Part shown: positions 51,521-59,745 of the stretch, in pieces | Layout: each line of letters opens with the position of its first letter | Numbering within the stretch: position 1 is the first letter of the stretch | DNA from: Rhynchopus sp. YZ270_cl-10 | Taxonomy: Eukaryota; Euglenozoa; Diplonemea; Diplonemida; Diplonemidae | DNA: 64,000 nucleotides | NCBI GenBank assembly: GCA_964035575.1 | Contig: OZ037883.1 | Coordinates: 1,345,060 to 1,409,059 of the forward strand | Direction of reading: 5' to 3' | The notes under the pieces: model-generated | Databases searched by the model: none | What the model was told of the DNA's origin: nothing | What the model saw: the letters and a program-made list of their open reading frames with translations, nothing else | Program-made: the position numbers and the translations under genes

Positions 51521-52700
51521 GGCCGTATTTTCAAAAAGTTGATAATCCCAGTTTTTGGTATGGCCCTGTGGTACGAAATTTTTGGCCGAAAAAATCGACC
51601 AAAAAATCGTCATTTTTGGGGGTCACGGTGACAAAAAGTTGCATTTTTTCACGAAAAATGGTCGGAATGTGACTTGAATGGGCTCTAATGGGTATATTAT
51701 GCACATAACATACCTAAATTATGTCGATATTTCACCGGCGGAGCCGAAAAAATCGATTTTCAGGGTGTGCAAAACTGTAAAAATGACGAAAATCGGAAAA
51801 ATGACGATTTTTTGGTGAAAATATTTTTCACAGAAAATCGAATTTTACTATTAAGATTGGCTTTCGGCATGACCCAGTAAGGTTACTATGGGCCCCATGG
51901 GACATATACACCCGAATACCAGGCCGTATTTTCAAAAAGTTGATAATCCCAGTATATAGTATGGCCCTGTGGTACGAAATTTTTGGCCGAAAAAATCGAC
52001 CAAAAAATCGTCATTTTTCGGGGTCACGGTGACAAAAAGTTGCATTTTTTCACGAAAAATGGTCGGAATGTGACTTGAATGGGCTCTAATGGGTATATTA
52101 TGCACATAACATACCTAAATTATGTCGATATTTCACCGGCGGAGCCGAAAAAATCGATTTTCAGGGTGTGCAAAACTGTAAAAATGACGAAAATCGGAAA
52201 AATGACGATTTTTTGGTCAAAATATTTTTCACAGAAAATCGAATTTTACTATTAAGATTGGCTTTCGGCATGACACAGTAAGGTTACTATGGGCTCCATG
52301 GGACATATACACCCGAATACCAGGCCGTATTTTCAAAAAGTTGATAATCCCAGTATATGGTATGGCCCTGTGGTACGAAATTTTTGGCCGAAAAAATCGA
52401 CCAAAAAATCGTCATTTTTCGGGGTCACGGTGACAAAAAGTTGCATTTTTTCACGAAAAATGGTCGGAATGTGACTTGAATGGGCTCTAATGGGTATATT
52501 ATGCACATAACATACCTAAATTATGTCGATATTTCACCGGCGGAGCCGAAAAAATCGATTTTCAGGGTGTGCAAAACTGTAAAAATCACCAAAATCCCAA
52601 AAATCACGATTTTTTTTCAAAAATATTTTTTTCAAAAAAATCGATTTTAAAATATTGGTTTGGCTTGTGCGGGGACCTGAATCTGGGGCAACATACCCTG
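51521..52700. repeat. 401-bp tandem satellite, about three units
   Basis: GGCCGTATTTTCAAAAAGTT begins units at 51521, 51922 and 52323, giving a period of 401 bp. The first two units are almost identical; the third diverges after about 52,570. AT-rich, no coding content. Confidence 0.93.
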
Positions 52701-54597
52701 TGGGACATATTGGGCCCGATGCAAGGCCGATTTTTCAAAAATATGGTTGCCCCGGTAGACGGTATGGCCCTGCAGGTCAGTGCATCGGGCCAAAAATCAT
52801 GAAAAAATCATGATTTTGGGGACTGGGACCCCATGGGCACATATATCTGGGGGTGTGAAATATGCATGGAATCGACCGATTGGGGGTGTTATAGGTCCTG
52901 GGGGCCCACATGGGCCATATTTCACGCTATTGGGTCACGGGAAAGTGATTTTGACATTTTTTCATCGATTTTAGCTGTGAGAACCCTTCAAAAACACTGA
53001 TTTTGGGGTGTTTCTGAGACGGTACGCTATACCCAGGGTCATATTAGGTATTAGTCCGGTCGACTTTTTGAAAAAACGACCCCGCAATGGACTCAGGGGT
53101 GCCAGATAGTGTATATGCACCAGAATGGATTCACGGGAAAAGTCAAAATTGGGTGTCAGATACATGCTGCCATAAGTGACGAATTTCAAAAGTTGAGATT
53201 TTTCGAAAATCAGGGTTCAGTACACGCTGTACCCAATCCTGGGGGCCAAAATTTTCAACTTTTTGAAAAAACGGGCGGTACATGGCCCTAAAGTGTCAAA
53301 ATGAGTTAATTGCGACCTCGGACGGCCTCCGGAGATGAGTAGAAGTTTATTTACTGAAAAAAAAAGTCAAAACACAGGCAAAATCCCACCTTCCACAGGT
53401 ACAGTCAAAACTTTTATCCAGATCTCATGTTTTTTCAAAAAATTTTAAATTGTTTTTATGACTAACACCTCCAAAATTTTTCCTGATAAGATGGAATATG
53501 GTCCTGTCGTAGTATGCAGTGTGTTTGCAGGCAAAAATTTGCATTTTCTCGCCCCAGACATTTTTTTATACATAAAAGTGCATAAAGGGACCCCTGACCC
53601 CAAAATCCGGGTTCCAGCTTTTTGAAGGGGTCACCCTACAGGCCACCTCAAAAACGGGGTTGCGATGTGTCCTGGGGGCCCGAAGGGCCCCCAGGACACA
53701 TCGCTGGGAAAAAAATATTAGGTTTTTGGGGGTCTATATAGGGTTGCTGTGGGGGTCACATGGCCGAAAAATGGCCATTTTTGGCCTATTTTTGGCCATT
53801 TTTTTAAGGTAAAAAATCCACTTTATTTTTGTACATCCCCTTGCCCCCGGTAAAATTTACCAAACATATGGCCCTGTTGGACATACTGGGCCCATGAGTC
53901 GGTTGCTGGATCACCAAACTAGTTGCCCTATTTGCTAAAATCATGTTTTCAGGGTCAAAAATAGGGTGTTTTTTAGGGTCAAAAATAGGGTGTTTTTCAG
54001 GGGTATGTTAACCACGTATGTGTCTTAGGGACCAAATTTTCCAGGAATGTGAACCAATCGGGTCGCAATGGGTCCAGGGGGCCCGGAGGGCCCCCATGCA
54101 GGGAAAATTTGCAACAATCCTGGGCAATGCTGGGGGCCGATAGGGTGTGCCTATACACGTGTTTTTACGTGTTTTTGGGCACTTTTCAGGATTTTCGAAA
54201 ATTTTTGCAACACCAAAATCAAAAATTTCGGTCTAGGAGGCCCTATATCTGGAAAAAATCGATATTCCAATGGCCTCATTGGGACATATTGGGCCCAGGA
54301 CCCTATTTTCAGGTCCCATCCCGTACAATCATACAGAATATTACCCATGATGATATTATTCTTACATTAGCGTGTAACACTAATTCTGACTGCGTTCTAT
54401 TTCACACTTCAAATATTAGAACTGGATGTGGGGCTGCCAGTTTACTGGTGGTCCCGATCCAGCACACAATGCAAGCACCCTTTTTTATATTTCCCCACCC
54501 AGCACCCCCCTGTGTCTGTGTCATTGCCTAAAAAATCATCACCTTTTACAGGCTTCCTTGTGGGGAGCGTTCTGTCAAGCAAAAGTGATGAAGAATG
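52701..54597. other. Decayed satellite-related DNA
   Basis: No gene. Phrases of the 401-bp satellite (TGGGACATATTGGGCCC, AAAATCATGATTTT) recur in diverged form. A perfect hairpin with 19-bp arms (CGATGTGTCCTGGGGGCCC) lies at 53663-53703. GGGTCAAAAATAGGGTG is repeated near 53953 and 53978. Confidence 0.55.
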
Positions 54598-54670
54598 ACA
54601 GGGGCGAGTTTTCTCGTGAAATGCTTTGAAGCCTCTGACATTGAGAGGCTCGCTCCGACCTCTGTTTTTA
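54598..54670 (+). ncRNA. Candidate small structured RNA beside the snRNA cluster
   Basis: GCTTCCTTG at 54552-54560 resembles the shared snRNA upstream element and would place a start near 54598. The sequence then forms CGAG-TTTT-CTCG and GCCTCT ... AGAGGC hairpins and ends at a five-T run (54666 onward). A C-box-like GTGATGA (54585) and a D-box-like CTGA (54636) lie nearby, so a C/D snoRNA is an alternative. Identity unknown. Confidence 0.25.
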
Positions 54671-54699
54671 ATAACCCACATCACAGCGGTAACCACTGT

Positions 54700-55029
54700 G
54701 TATGTATGGTATGTCTGGTATGTATGGTATGTATGGTATGTCTGGTATGTATGGTATGTATGGTATGTATGGTATGTATGGTATGTATGGTATGTATGGT
54801 ATGTATGGTATGTATGGTATGTATGGTATGTATGGTATGTATGGTATGTATGGTATGTATGGTATGTATGGTATGTATGGTATGTATGGTATGTATGGTA
54901 TGTATGGTATGTATGGTATGTATGGTATGTATGGTATGTATGGTATGTATGGTATGTATGGTATGTATGGTATGTATGGTATGTATGGTATGTATGGTAT
55001 GTATGGTATGTATGGTATGTATGGTATGT
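54700..55029. repeat. 9-bp tandem array (TATGGTATG)n
   Basis: About 36 units of TATGGTATG with a few TCTGG variants at the left end. It is open in several frames because the period is a multiple of three; those frames are not genes. It ends 37 bp from the U2 3' end. Confidence 0.95.
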
Positions 55030-55065
55030 TGCCTTTGTGTGTTTGTTTTTGTTTTGTTAAAAAAG

Positions 55066-55254
55066 AGGGTATGCCACTCCTGGATGTTGTGCAGCTCCAG
55101 GGCAACATGTGTGAACGGACCAGGTTGCCCTGGCGACCCGTCACCCCAATGAGAAATTGCGTTAATATCATCAGTGCACAAGGCACTGTATCAGATATTA
55201 AGCTGATAAGAACAGATAATACACTTGATCTTAGCCAAAAGGCCGAGAAGGTAT
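55066..55254 (-). ncRNA. U2 spliceosomal snRNA
   Basis: The 189-nt minus-strand sequence begins ATACCTTCTCGGCCTTTTGG and continues CTAAGATCAAGTGTATTATC, TGTTCTTATCAG and TTAATATCTGATA, nearly identical to U2 of other eukaryotes. Stem IIb (CAGTGCCTTGTGCACTG), an Sm-like AATTTCT site, and a 3' stem-loop with CCAGGGCAAC/GTTGCCCTGG arms follow. It ends before a run of six T (55064-55059). The branch-site recognition sequence is GTATTA instead of the near-universal GTAGTA. GCTTCCCTG-type element 40-47 bp upstream. U2 pairs with the intron branch site during splicing. Confidence 0.95.
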
Positions 55255-55293
55255 GACCTCTTTTTAGTCCATACCGAATTCGACACCCATGTA

Positions 55294-55301
55294 CAGGGAA
55301 G
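55294..55301 (-). promoter_or_regulatory. PSE-like element of U2
   Basis: CTTCCCTG on the minus strand, preceded by ACCACCATT, at about -47 to -40 from the U2 start. A second near copy (GCTTCCTG) lies upstream at about 55365-55372 within a duplicated segment. Confidence 0.65.
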
Positions 55302-55395
55302 AATGGTGGTTATCAATCTTACTAGGAAACAACAAGGCAAGCATATTACACACCCATGTACAGGAAGCATGGTGATGATCAATCTTATTAAAAAC

Positions 55396-55539
55396 AAGGC
55401 CGCCGAAGCAGCTACACAAATTGCCAATGTGGCAACGCCGAAGTGGCCCATGGCGGGAATTGGGTAGTTTTCAACCAGCAATCTCTCCACAGCGTCCCTA
55501 TTTGGTCATTGCTTATGGAATTATCCCGAGCGCAAGAAT
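55396..55539 (-). ncRNA. U4 spliceosomal snRNA
   Basis: 144 nt on the minus strand, starting ATTCTTGCGCTCGGG (U6-pairing stem II region). The 5' stem-loop has a kink-turn-like AGCAATGAC ... GGGACG. GAGATTGCTGGTTGAAAA is the U6-pairing stem I segment. CAATTCCCGCCATGGG resembles the U4 central domain. The Sm site is GGCAATTTGTG. The 3' hairpin is GCTGC-TTCG-GCGGC, followed by a five-T run (55394-55390). U4 chaperones U6 before spliceosome activation. Confidence 0.93.
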
Positions 55540-55578
55540 ACCTCCTTTTCTCCCAGTCGTGTCACAAAGCTATGTCAA

Positions 55579-55587
55579 CAGGGAAGC
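55579..55587 (-). promoter_or_regulatory. PSE-like element of U4
   Basis: GCTTCCCTG on the minus strand, preceded by CCCCAACAC, at about -48 to -40 from the U4 start. Confidence 0.7.
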
Positions 55588-56013
55588 GTGTTGGGGTGGT
55601 AACATAAAGACACCACGTAAAGCTAACACACCAGAACTACCACCACCAATGTGCCTCCCTGTAGACATCTGTGCAGCCGATAGGTGGAACAAACAAGGGC
55701 AAGACTGTACTCTACACAGGATCTGTTTTTGAGTGCATTCGTGTTGAAGATTGTTTTCTTCGGCACAAGACCAAAGCTGGATGATGACATAGGTTGGGCA
55801 TGTGCAGCATGAGCACTTGCGATGATTGTCACATACTTCTTGTATTGTTTTGTCTCTCCCCTGTATGGCGCAGGGAAGAGTACCAGGCACAGCCCTTCCA
55901 CTTACAGCTTGTTTTTAAGAAAAACCTCAAAAAAGGCTTCACATTACTTTTTTCACCTTCAAGGACATCTTGATCAATCAAGAAGTTACCACACTATCCT
56001 CGCTCTCAACATG
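55588..56013. other. Intergenic region between divergent U4 and U5
   Basis: No RNA identified. Transcription diverges here. A T-run follows CAGGATCTG at about 55725, but no snRNA core is upstream. CTTCCCTG occurs once more on the minus strand (55871-55878) without a recognisable RNA downstream. Confidence 0.4.
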
Positions 56014-56022
56014 CTTCCATGT
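56014..56022 (+). promoter_or_regulatory. PSE-like element of U5
   Basis: GCTTCCATG, preceded by TCTCAACAT, at about -47 to -39 from the U5 start; one mismatch to the shared GCTTCCCTG. Confidence 0.65.
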
Positions 56023-56060
56023 GTAGCAAAGTGCACACAGCAATAGAACAAAACAGAGCC

Positions 56061-56175
56061 ATATCACGGTTCTTGCCCATATCGAACTCATCTTTCGCCT
56101 TTTACTAAAGATGACCGTGGGTAAGAGCCACTAAGTGAAAGCATAATTTTTGAAGGGGCCTTTGTGTCTCATCTG
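56061..56175 (+). ncRNA. U5 spliceosomal snRNA
   Basis: About 115 nt beginning ATATCACGG. Invariant loop 1 is intact: CGCCTTTTACTAAAGATG. The long stem pairs GGTTCTTGCCCA with TGGGTAAGAGCC. The Sm site is ATAATTTTTGAAG, followed by a short 3' hairpin (GGGGCC...) and a five-T run at 56176-56180. U5 holds exon ends together during both steps of splicing. The loop is canonical, unlike the altered loop of trypanosomatid U5. Confidence 0.94.
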
Positions 56176-56199
56176 TTTTTAAGTCTTGACAACCACTAC

Positions 56200-56208
56200 G
56201 CTTCCCTG
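56200..56208 (+). promoter_or_regulatory. PSE-like element of U1
   Basis: GCTTCCCTG, preceded by AACCACTAC, about 44-52 bp upstream of U1. It matches the U4 element exactly over nine bases. Confidence 0.7.
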
Positions 56209-56249
56209 AAGGTGTTGGAGTTTCGCATGTTGTTAAACTCAGCTAGAGG

Positions 56250-56408
56250 TTACATACCTTACTGGTGTCTGACCTGATCAACAAGGGCGTCGACACACCA
56301 GTGGCCCTTGCATTGCACTGCGCAGGGGATACTGGTGGCACTAGCTTCGGCTGGCTTGCACAGTGAAATTTTTGACAGCGGCGGTGCTGTGCTTTGCACA
56401 AACCCGCC
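56250..56408 (+). ncRNA. U1 spliceosomal snRNA with altered 5' splice-site recognition sequence
   Basis: The 5' end reads ACATACCTTAC where human U1 has ACTTACCTG. It pairs perfectly with AAG/GTATGT, the donor consensus in this window. Stem-loop I pairs ACTGGTGTC with GACAC-ACCAGT and shows loop GATCAACA (U1-70K site, consensus GATCAYGA). Stem-loop II has the U1A-binding ATTGCACT. Stem-loop III has a TTCG loop. The Sm site is AAATTTTTGA (about 56366-56375), then a GGCGG ... CCGCC hairpin and five T (56409-56413). The exact 5' nucleotide (56250-56252) is uncertain. Confidence 0.93.
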
Positions 56409-56413
56409 TTTTT

Positions 56414-56693
56414 AAACAAACAAACCAAAACAAACGTGATCACACAAACCATCATGTTACCCAGTAAACCCAGTAAACCCAGCACACTGGTCTAGAGGGA
56501 TCGACCACTGAGTGGTGACCTGTGAGCACACAGGCACCTGCTCCGATGCAGTAGTGCAGCGCACTAAGTGCTGTGCTAAGGACTGGCCAAACTTGTTAAA
56601 CCTGCTGACCCACAAACCGGTTTTCACAACCGAAGCAAAAACAAGCTCAGAAATAAAAAGCTCTTCAAAGGTTTTCGAACCTGACTCAGTATT
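56414..56693. other. Spacer before 5S copy 1
   Basis: No RNA seen. From about 56628 it matches the stretch before 5S copy 2 (GAAGCAAAAACAAGCTCAG, AAGCTCTTCAAAGGTTTTC), resembling a decayed transposase segment. Confidence 0.45.
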
Positions 56694-56812
56694 GGATTCG
56701 GCCATACTCTGGTGAATACACCTCATCCCGCCTGATTTGAGAAGTTAAGCACCAGCAGGCCTGGATAGTACTGGCGTGGGTGACCAGCTGGGAAGTCCGG
56801 GTGCTTGAATCC
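56694..56812 (+). rRNA. 5S ribosomal RNA, copy 1
   Basis: 119 nt. Starts GGATTCGGCCATACTCTGG and ends GTGCTTGAATCC; the termini pair (GGATTC with GAATCC). The internal control region AAGTTAAGC ... GGCCTGG ... AGTACTGG ... GGGTGACC is intact. A five-T Pol III terminator follows. Confidence 0.97.
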
Positions 56813-56940
56813 TTTTTGCTTTTCTTCCGTGTTGGTGTGTGGTTTTAGGACATCCAGACCCTGACCCACCTCCAACAAGACAACCCTGTCTTGTATCCCT
56901 GTGTTTGTTGCACTATCCAGAGAGCAGAAATGAGGGGAGA

Positions 56941-57030
56941 CTACACCACCGACGGTGCTTCAGCCTACAGGAGCATGCTGGAATGTGAATGCTGCATGAC
57001 AGCATTCACAATTTCACCTTTGGTGAGATG
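56941..57030 (+). pseudogene. Piece of IS1595/Merlin-type transposase (C-terminal part)
   Basis: Reads TTDGASAYRSMLECECC, matching the SDGAGAYRALL block that holds the second catalytic Asp in the transposase at 60138. Short and isolated; a decayed copy lying after 5S copy 1. Confidence 0.55.
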
Positions 57031-57139
57031 GAGATGAGCGCAAAGGTGCAAAAATGCACAACAAAAACTGAGGAAGAGGCATCCATACTCCCCAGAAGGG
57101 ACGTGCGCACCTGCAGCCAAAAATTCTCCTGTGCTTAAT

Positions 57140-57299
57140 ATCATGCGCGCTGGGGATGCCGAAATAGCTAAACTGTTGCAAGAAGTGGGACTAATTCCCA
57201 GGCAGTTGCCCTGTACAACATGCAAGTCCACAATGCCAGAAACACTGTACTGGACACCAAGATACTCCAAGAAGATCGCAAACTGGCCTTATTTTAGGT
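57140..57299 (+). pseudogene. Piece of IS1595/Merlin-type transposase (N-terminal zinc part)
   Basis: Reads AKLLQEVGLIPRQLPCTTCK, then STMPETLYW and NWPYFR, clearly homologous to AELFLEVGLITLPKCDTCK and NWPAFQC in the gene at 60138. It stops at TGA after FR. It precedes 5S copy 2. Confidence 0.65.
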
Positions 57300-57443
57300 G
57301 ACCTAATGCAGAGTGCAGCGGAACAGGGGAGACAAATAAAGTTTCCTGTACCATGCAACACCCAAGACCTTTTGCACAAGTGAAGCAAAAACAAGCTCAG
57401 AAATATAAAGCTCTTCAAAGGTTTTCCACCCAGACCCATTATT

Positions 57444-57562
57444 GGATTCGGCCATACTCTGGTGAATACACCTCATCCCGCCTGATTTGAGAAGTTAAGC
57501 ACCAGCAGGCCTGGATAGTACTGGCGTGGGTGACCAGCTGGGAAGTCCGGGTGCTTGAATCC
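57444..57562 (+). rRNA. 5S ribosomal RNA, copy 2
   Basis: Identical in sequence to copy 1 over its 119 nt as far as I can read, 750 bp downstream. It is followed by a six-T terminator and preceded by the same AAGCTCTTCAAAGGTTTTC tract. Confidence 0.97.
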
Positions 57563-57645
57563 TTTTTTCCTTATTTGTGGTGTAACACACAGAAGTTGGT
57601 TGAAAAGTGAACTGATAGTATTCAGCGCAAAGCATGATTATTGAA

Positions 57646-57717
57646 GGGTATATAGCTCAGTGGTAGAGCATTCGGCTGCAGTCCGAACGGTCCCTGGTTC
57701 GAACCCGGGTGTGCCCT
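57646..57717 (+). tRNA. tRNA-Cys (GCA)
   Basis: 72 nt, no intron. Anticodon stem TTCGG/CCGAA around loop CTGCAGT gives anticodon GCA. T-arm CCTGG-TTCGAAC-CCGGG. Acceptor GGGTATA pairs with TGTGCCC with wobble pairs. The discriminator base is T (U73), as expected for Cys. Confidence 0.95.
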
Positions 57718-57818
57718 CTCTTTTTGTTTCAAGACCAGATTTTCTCTTGAGTGTTACTTCTCCCTTTTTGGTTTTGAATTCCATCCCCACCTTGTAAAGA
57801 TTCGTTTAAGAAATGTAA

Positions 57819-57891
57819 GGGGGTTTAGCTCAAATGGTAGAGCGCTCGCTCAGCATGCGAGAGGTAGAGGGATCGATACCCTCAATCTCCA
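57819..57891 (+). tRNA. tRNA-Ala (AGC)
   Basis: 73 nt. Anticodon stem CTCGC/GCGAG around TCAGCAT gives AGC. The acceptor GGGGGTT/AATCTCC carries the G3-U70 wobble pair that defines tRNA-Ala, and the discriminator is A. T-arm GAGGG-ATCGATA-CCCTC. Confidence 0.95.
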
Positions 57892-57982
57892 AACATTTTT
57901 TGGCTTGGAAATTGAGTTGTGATATTTCCAGATCTCGATTCTTTTTGGTACCAAAGAAAAAGAAGGAAGCGACAGAATTGTA

Positions 57983-58010
57983 TCTCCTATGGTGTAGTGG
58001 TTAGCACTGG
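57983..58010 (+). pseudogene. 5' fragment of a tRNA (Gln-like)
   Basis: TCTCCTATGGTGTAGTGGTT then AGCACTGG matches the 5' third of tRNA-Gln-type genes (D arm intact). The rest is replaced by the tandem repeat that follows. Confidence 0.65.
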
Positions 58011-58012
58011 CC

Positions 58013-58280
58013 AGTCGGTAGCACAGCGCACCCCCCAATGTAGTAGCACAGCGCACCCTGTGTATATACTGGTAGAGTGCGCTGTGCTACTACATTGAGA
58101 AAGTGCGCTGTGCTACTACATCGGAGGAGGTGCGCTGTGCTACTACATTGGAAAAGTGCGCTGTGCTACTACATTGGGGGGGTGCGCTGTGCTACTACAT
58201 TGGAAAAGTGCGCTGTGCTACTACATCGGAAGGGTGCGCTGTGCTACTACATTGAAAAAATGCGCTGTGCTACTACATTG
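58013..58280. repeat. About 26-bp tandem repeat with inverted copies at its left end
   Basis: Eight or so direct copies of GTGCGCTGTGCTACTACA spaced 26-27 bp apart from about 58077. Two reverse-complement copies (GTAGTAGCACAGCGCACC) lie just before, so the start can fold back. It interrupts the tRNA fragment. Confidence 0.85.
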
Positions 58281-58456
58281 GGTGCTGGTCACCCACGCCA
58301 GTACTATCCAGGCCTGCTGGTGCTTAACTTCTCAAATTAAGCAGTACGATGTGTAATCACTAGACTCTGGTGAATACACCTCATCCCGCCTGATTTGAGA
58401 AGTTAAGCACCAGCAGGCCTGGATAGTACTGGCGTGGGTGACCAGCTGGGTAGTCT
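58281..58456. pseudogene. Inverted pair of partial 5S rRNA sequences
   Basis: 58283-58338 is the reverse complement of the 5S 3' half; 58364-58456 is a forward 5S copy lacking both ends (CTCTGGTGAATACACC ... GACCAGCTGGGTAGTC). Together they form a large hairpin. No terminator; not functional. Confidence 0.85.
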
Positions 58457-58786
58457 TAAAAAAAGGTTGCGTTATCTGGCTGGTGTTGTTATGCGGGTGC
58501 GCGGGGTTCGGGCAACGTTATCTGGTTCGTGTGGTAAATAAGCTGGCTGGTGGGTGCGGGTGTGCGGGAACCTGCTGGTTCGAGGTTGCGTTATCTGGCT
58601 GGTGGTTGCGCGGGTTTGCGGGTTGACGGGTGCGCGGGTTTGCAGTCCCTAGCTGGTTCGTGTGGTTGTGCGGGTGTGCGGGGCTCGGGCAGCGTTATCT
58701 GGTTCGTGTGGTTAAAAAGCTGGCTGGTGGGTGCGGGTGCGCGGGAACCTGCTGGTTCTAGGTTGCGTTATCTGGGGTTCATTTTT
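58457..58786. repeat. GT-rich imperfect repeats
   Basis: Units built from GCGTTATCTGGCTGGTGG, GCGCGGGTTTGCGGGTTGAC and GCTGGTTCGTGTGGTT recur two to three times. The GCGGGTTTGCGGGTT core resembles the 8-mer of the array at 61703. A further copy lies at 59746. Confidence 0.75.
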
Positions 58787-59745
58787 TTTTACACAAAAAA
58801 CTATGTTAAGACGAAATCCTACCGATGTGCCTACATGGGGCGTCCCCCGTTAGTAGTGCGCCAGATGAGGGGCATGAAGCGAAAAGCGGCTAAAGGTGCA
58901 GGCCTGTGTTGCAGCACAGGTCTGGAGAGTTGAGGCAACTCGCCTGCTGAGCGTGAGAGGAATCAAGGCAGAGGTTCGCTGTCCAAGTAAAACCTACCCT
59001 GGTCATCCTCTGCCTGTTTTGTTTTCTGTCGTGATTGTTTGTGTTTGTGGGCGGGATCAGATGGGTGGAGGGTGTTTGCTTTTTGTTTAGCTTGGAGAAG
59101 GGCCACTCTCGCACACTCCTTGTTATCTATCATCTAGTTTCATTTTTTCATGCATCCCCAAAGTATGTAGACAGAGAGTCAAGACCACCTTGGCCAAAAG
59201 GGTTTTTTCACCACACTTTTCTTTTGCTTCCATTCGTGGAAGCGTTTGCTTTTCTTCTGTTCCTGGCCTGACGTGTGTTCAACAGGTGTGCTATTTTTAC
59301 TGAGTGGAATCCATTTTTCTTTTTCCAGGTGAGGCACTAAAACAAGACATCCTGCAGACAACGAAACAATGGGCACGTGTGTTTTTTATTCTCCCTTCCC
59401 TTCTTTTAAGTAAGGAGGATTAGGTCTTCTTTTTTTCCTTTTTTTGCCCCATAAGTGTGACGCCTGTGTATTCAAATTGATTAAAAAGAATAAAAAACAA
59501 ACACACGATGCAGTTTCTTGTTTTGTTTAGGAGGAAGTGGCCACTTACTTTACTTTACCGCCCACCTTTTATACTAAAACTTGAAACACCGACCTTTTTT
59601 GGTCATCATTTTTTCATTTCCTTTTTCCTTTTCCATTTTCCTGTTCATTTTATTGTCTTTATTGTTTACTCCATTCTTCCTTTTTCCTTTCTTCTATTCT
59701 CACATACAAAAAAAGACCAAGTACATAAAAGAGAAAAAAAAAAAA
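58787..59745. other. Spacer; possible structured segment at 58820-59020
   Basis: No supported gene. Two strong hairpins, GACCTGTG-type at about 58902-58922 and GGCAGAGG/CCTCTGCC at about 58966-59015, hint at an RNA, but no family was identified. 59369-59510 is a diverged copy of 51276-51385. Confidence 0.4.

Noticed and set aside
54595-55256. Long YVW, VCM, GMY and IHT repeat frames
   Set aside because: Products of the 9-bp tandem array, not proteins; they also overlap the U2 gene.
55581-55733. Spliced-leader or U6 RNA between U4 and U5
   Set aside because: There is a T-run but no Sm site, no ACAGAG and no conserved donor after a leader; nothing ties it to either RNA.
58077-58280. CRISPR-like array of about 26-bp units
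   Set aside because: The spacers are 8-9 bp and nearly identical, units vary, and the DNA is eukaryotic; it is a minisatellite.
58820-59020. U3 snoRNA or SRP RNA
   Set aside because: CTGAGCGTGA resembles a U3 box and two hairpins are strong, but box A, other U3 boxes and the SRP S-domain core are absent.
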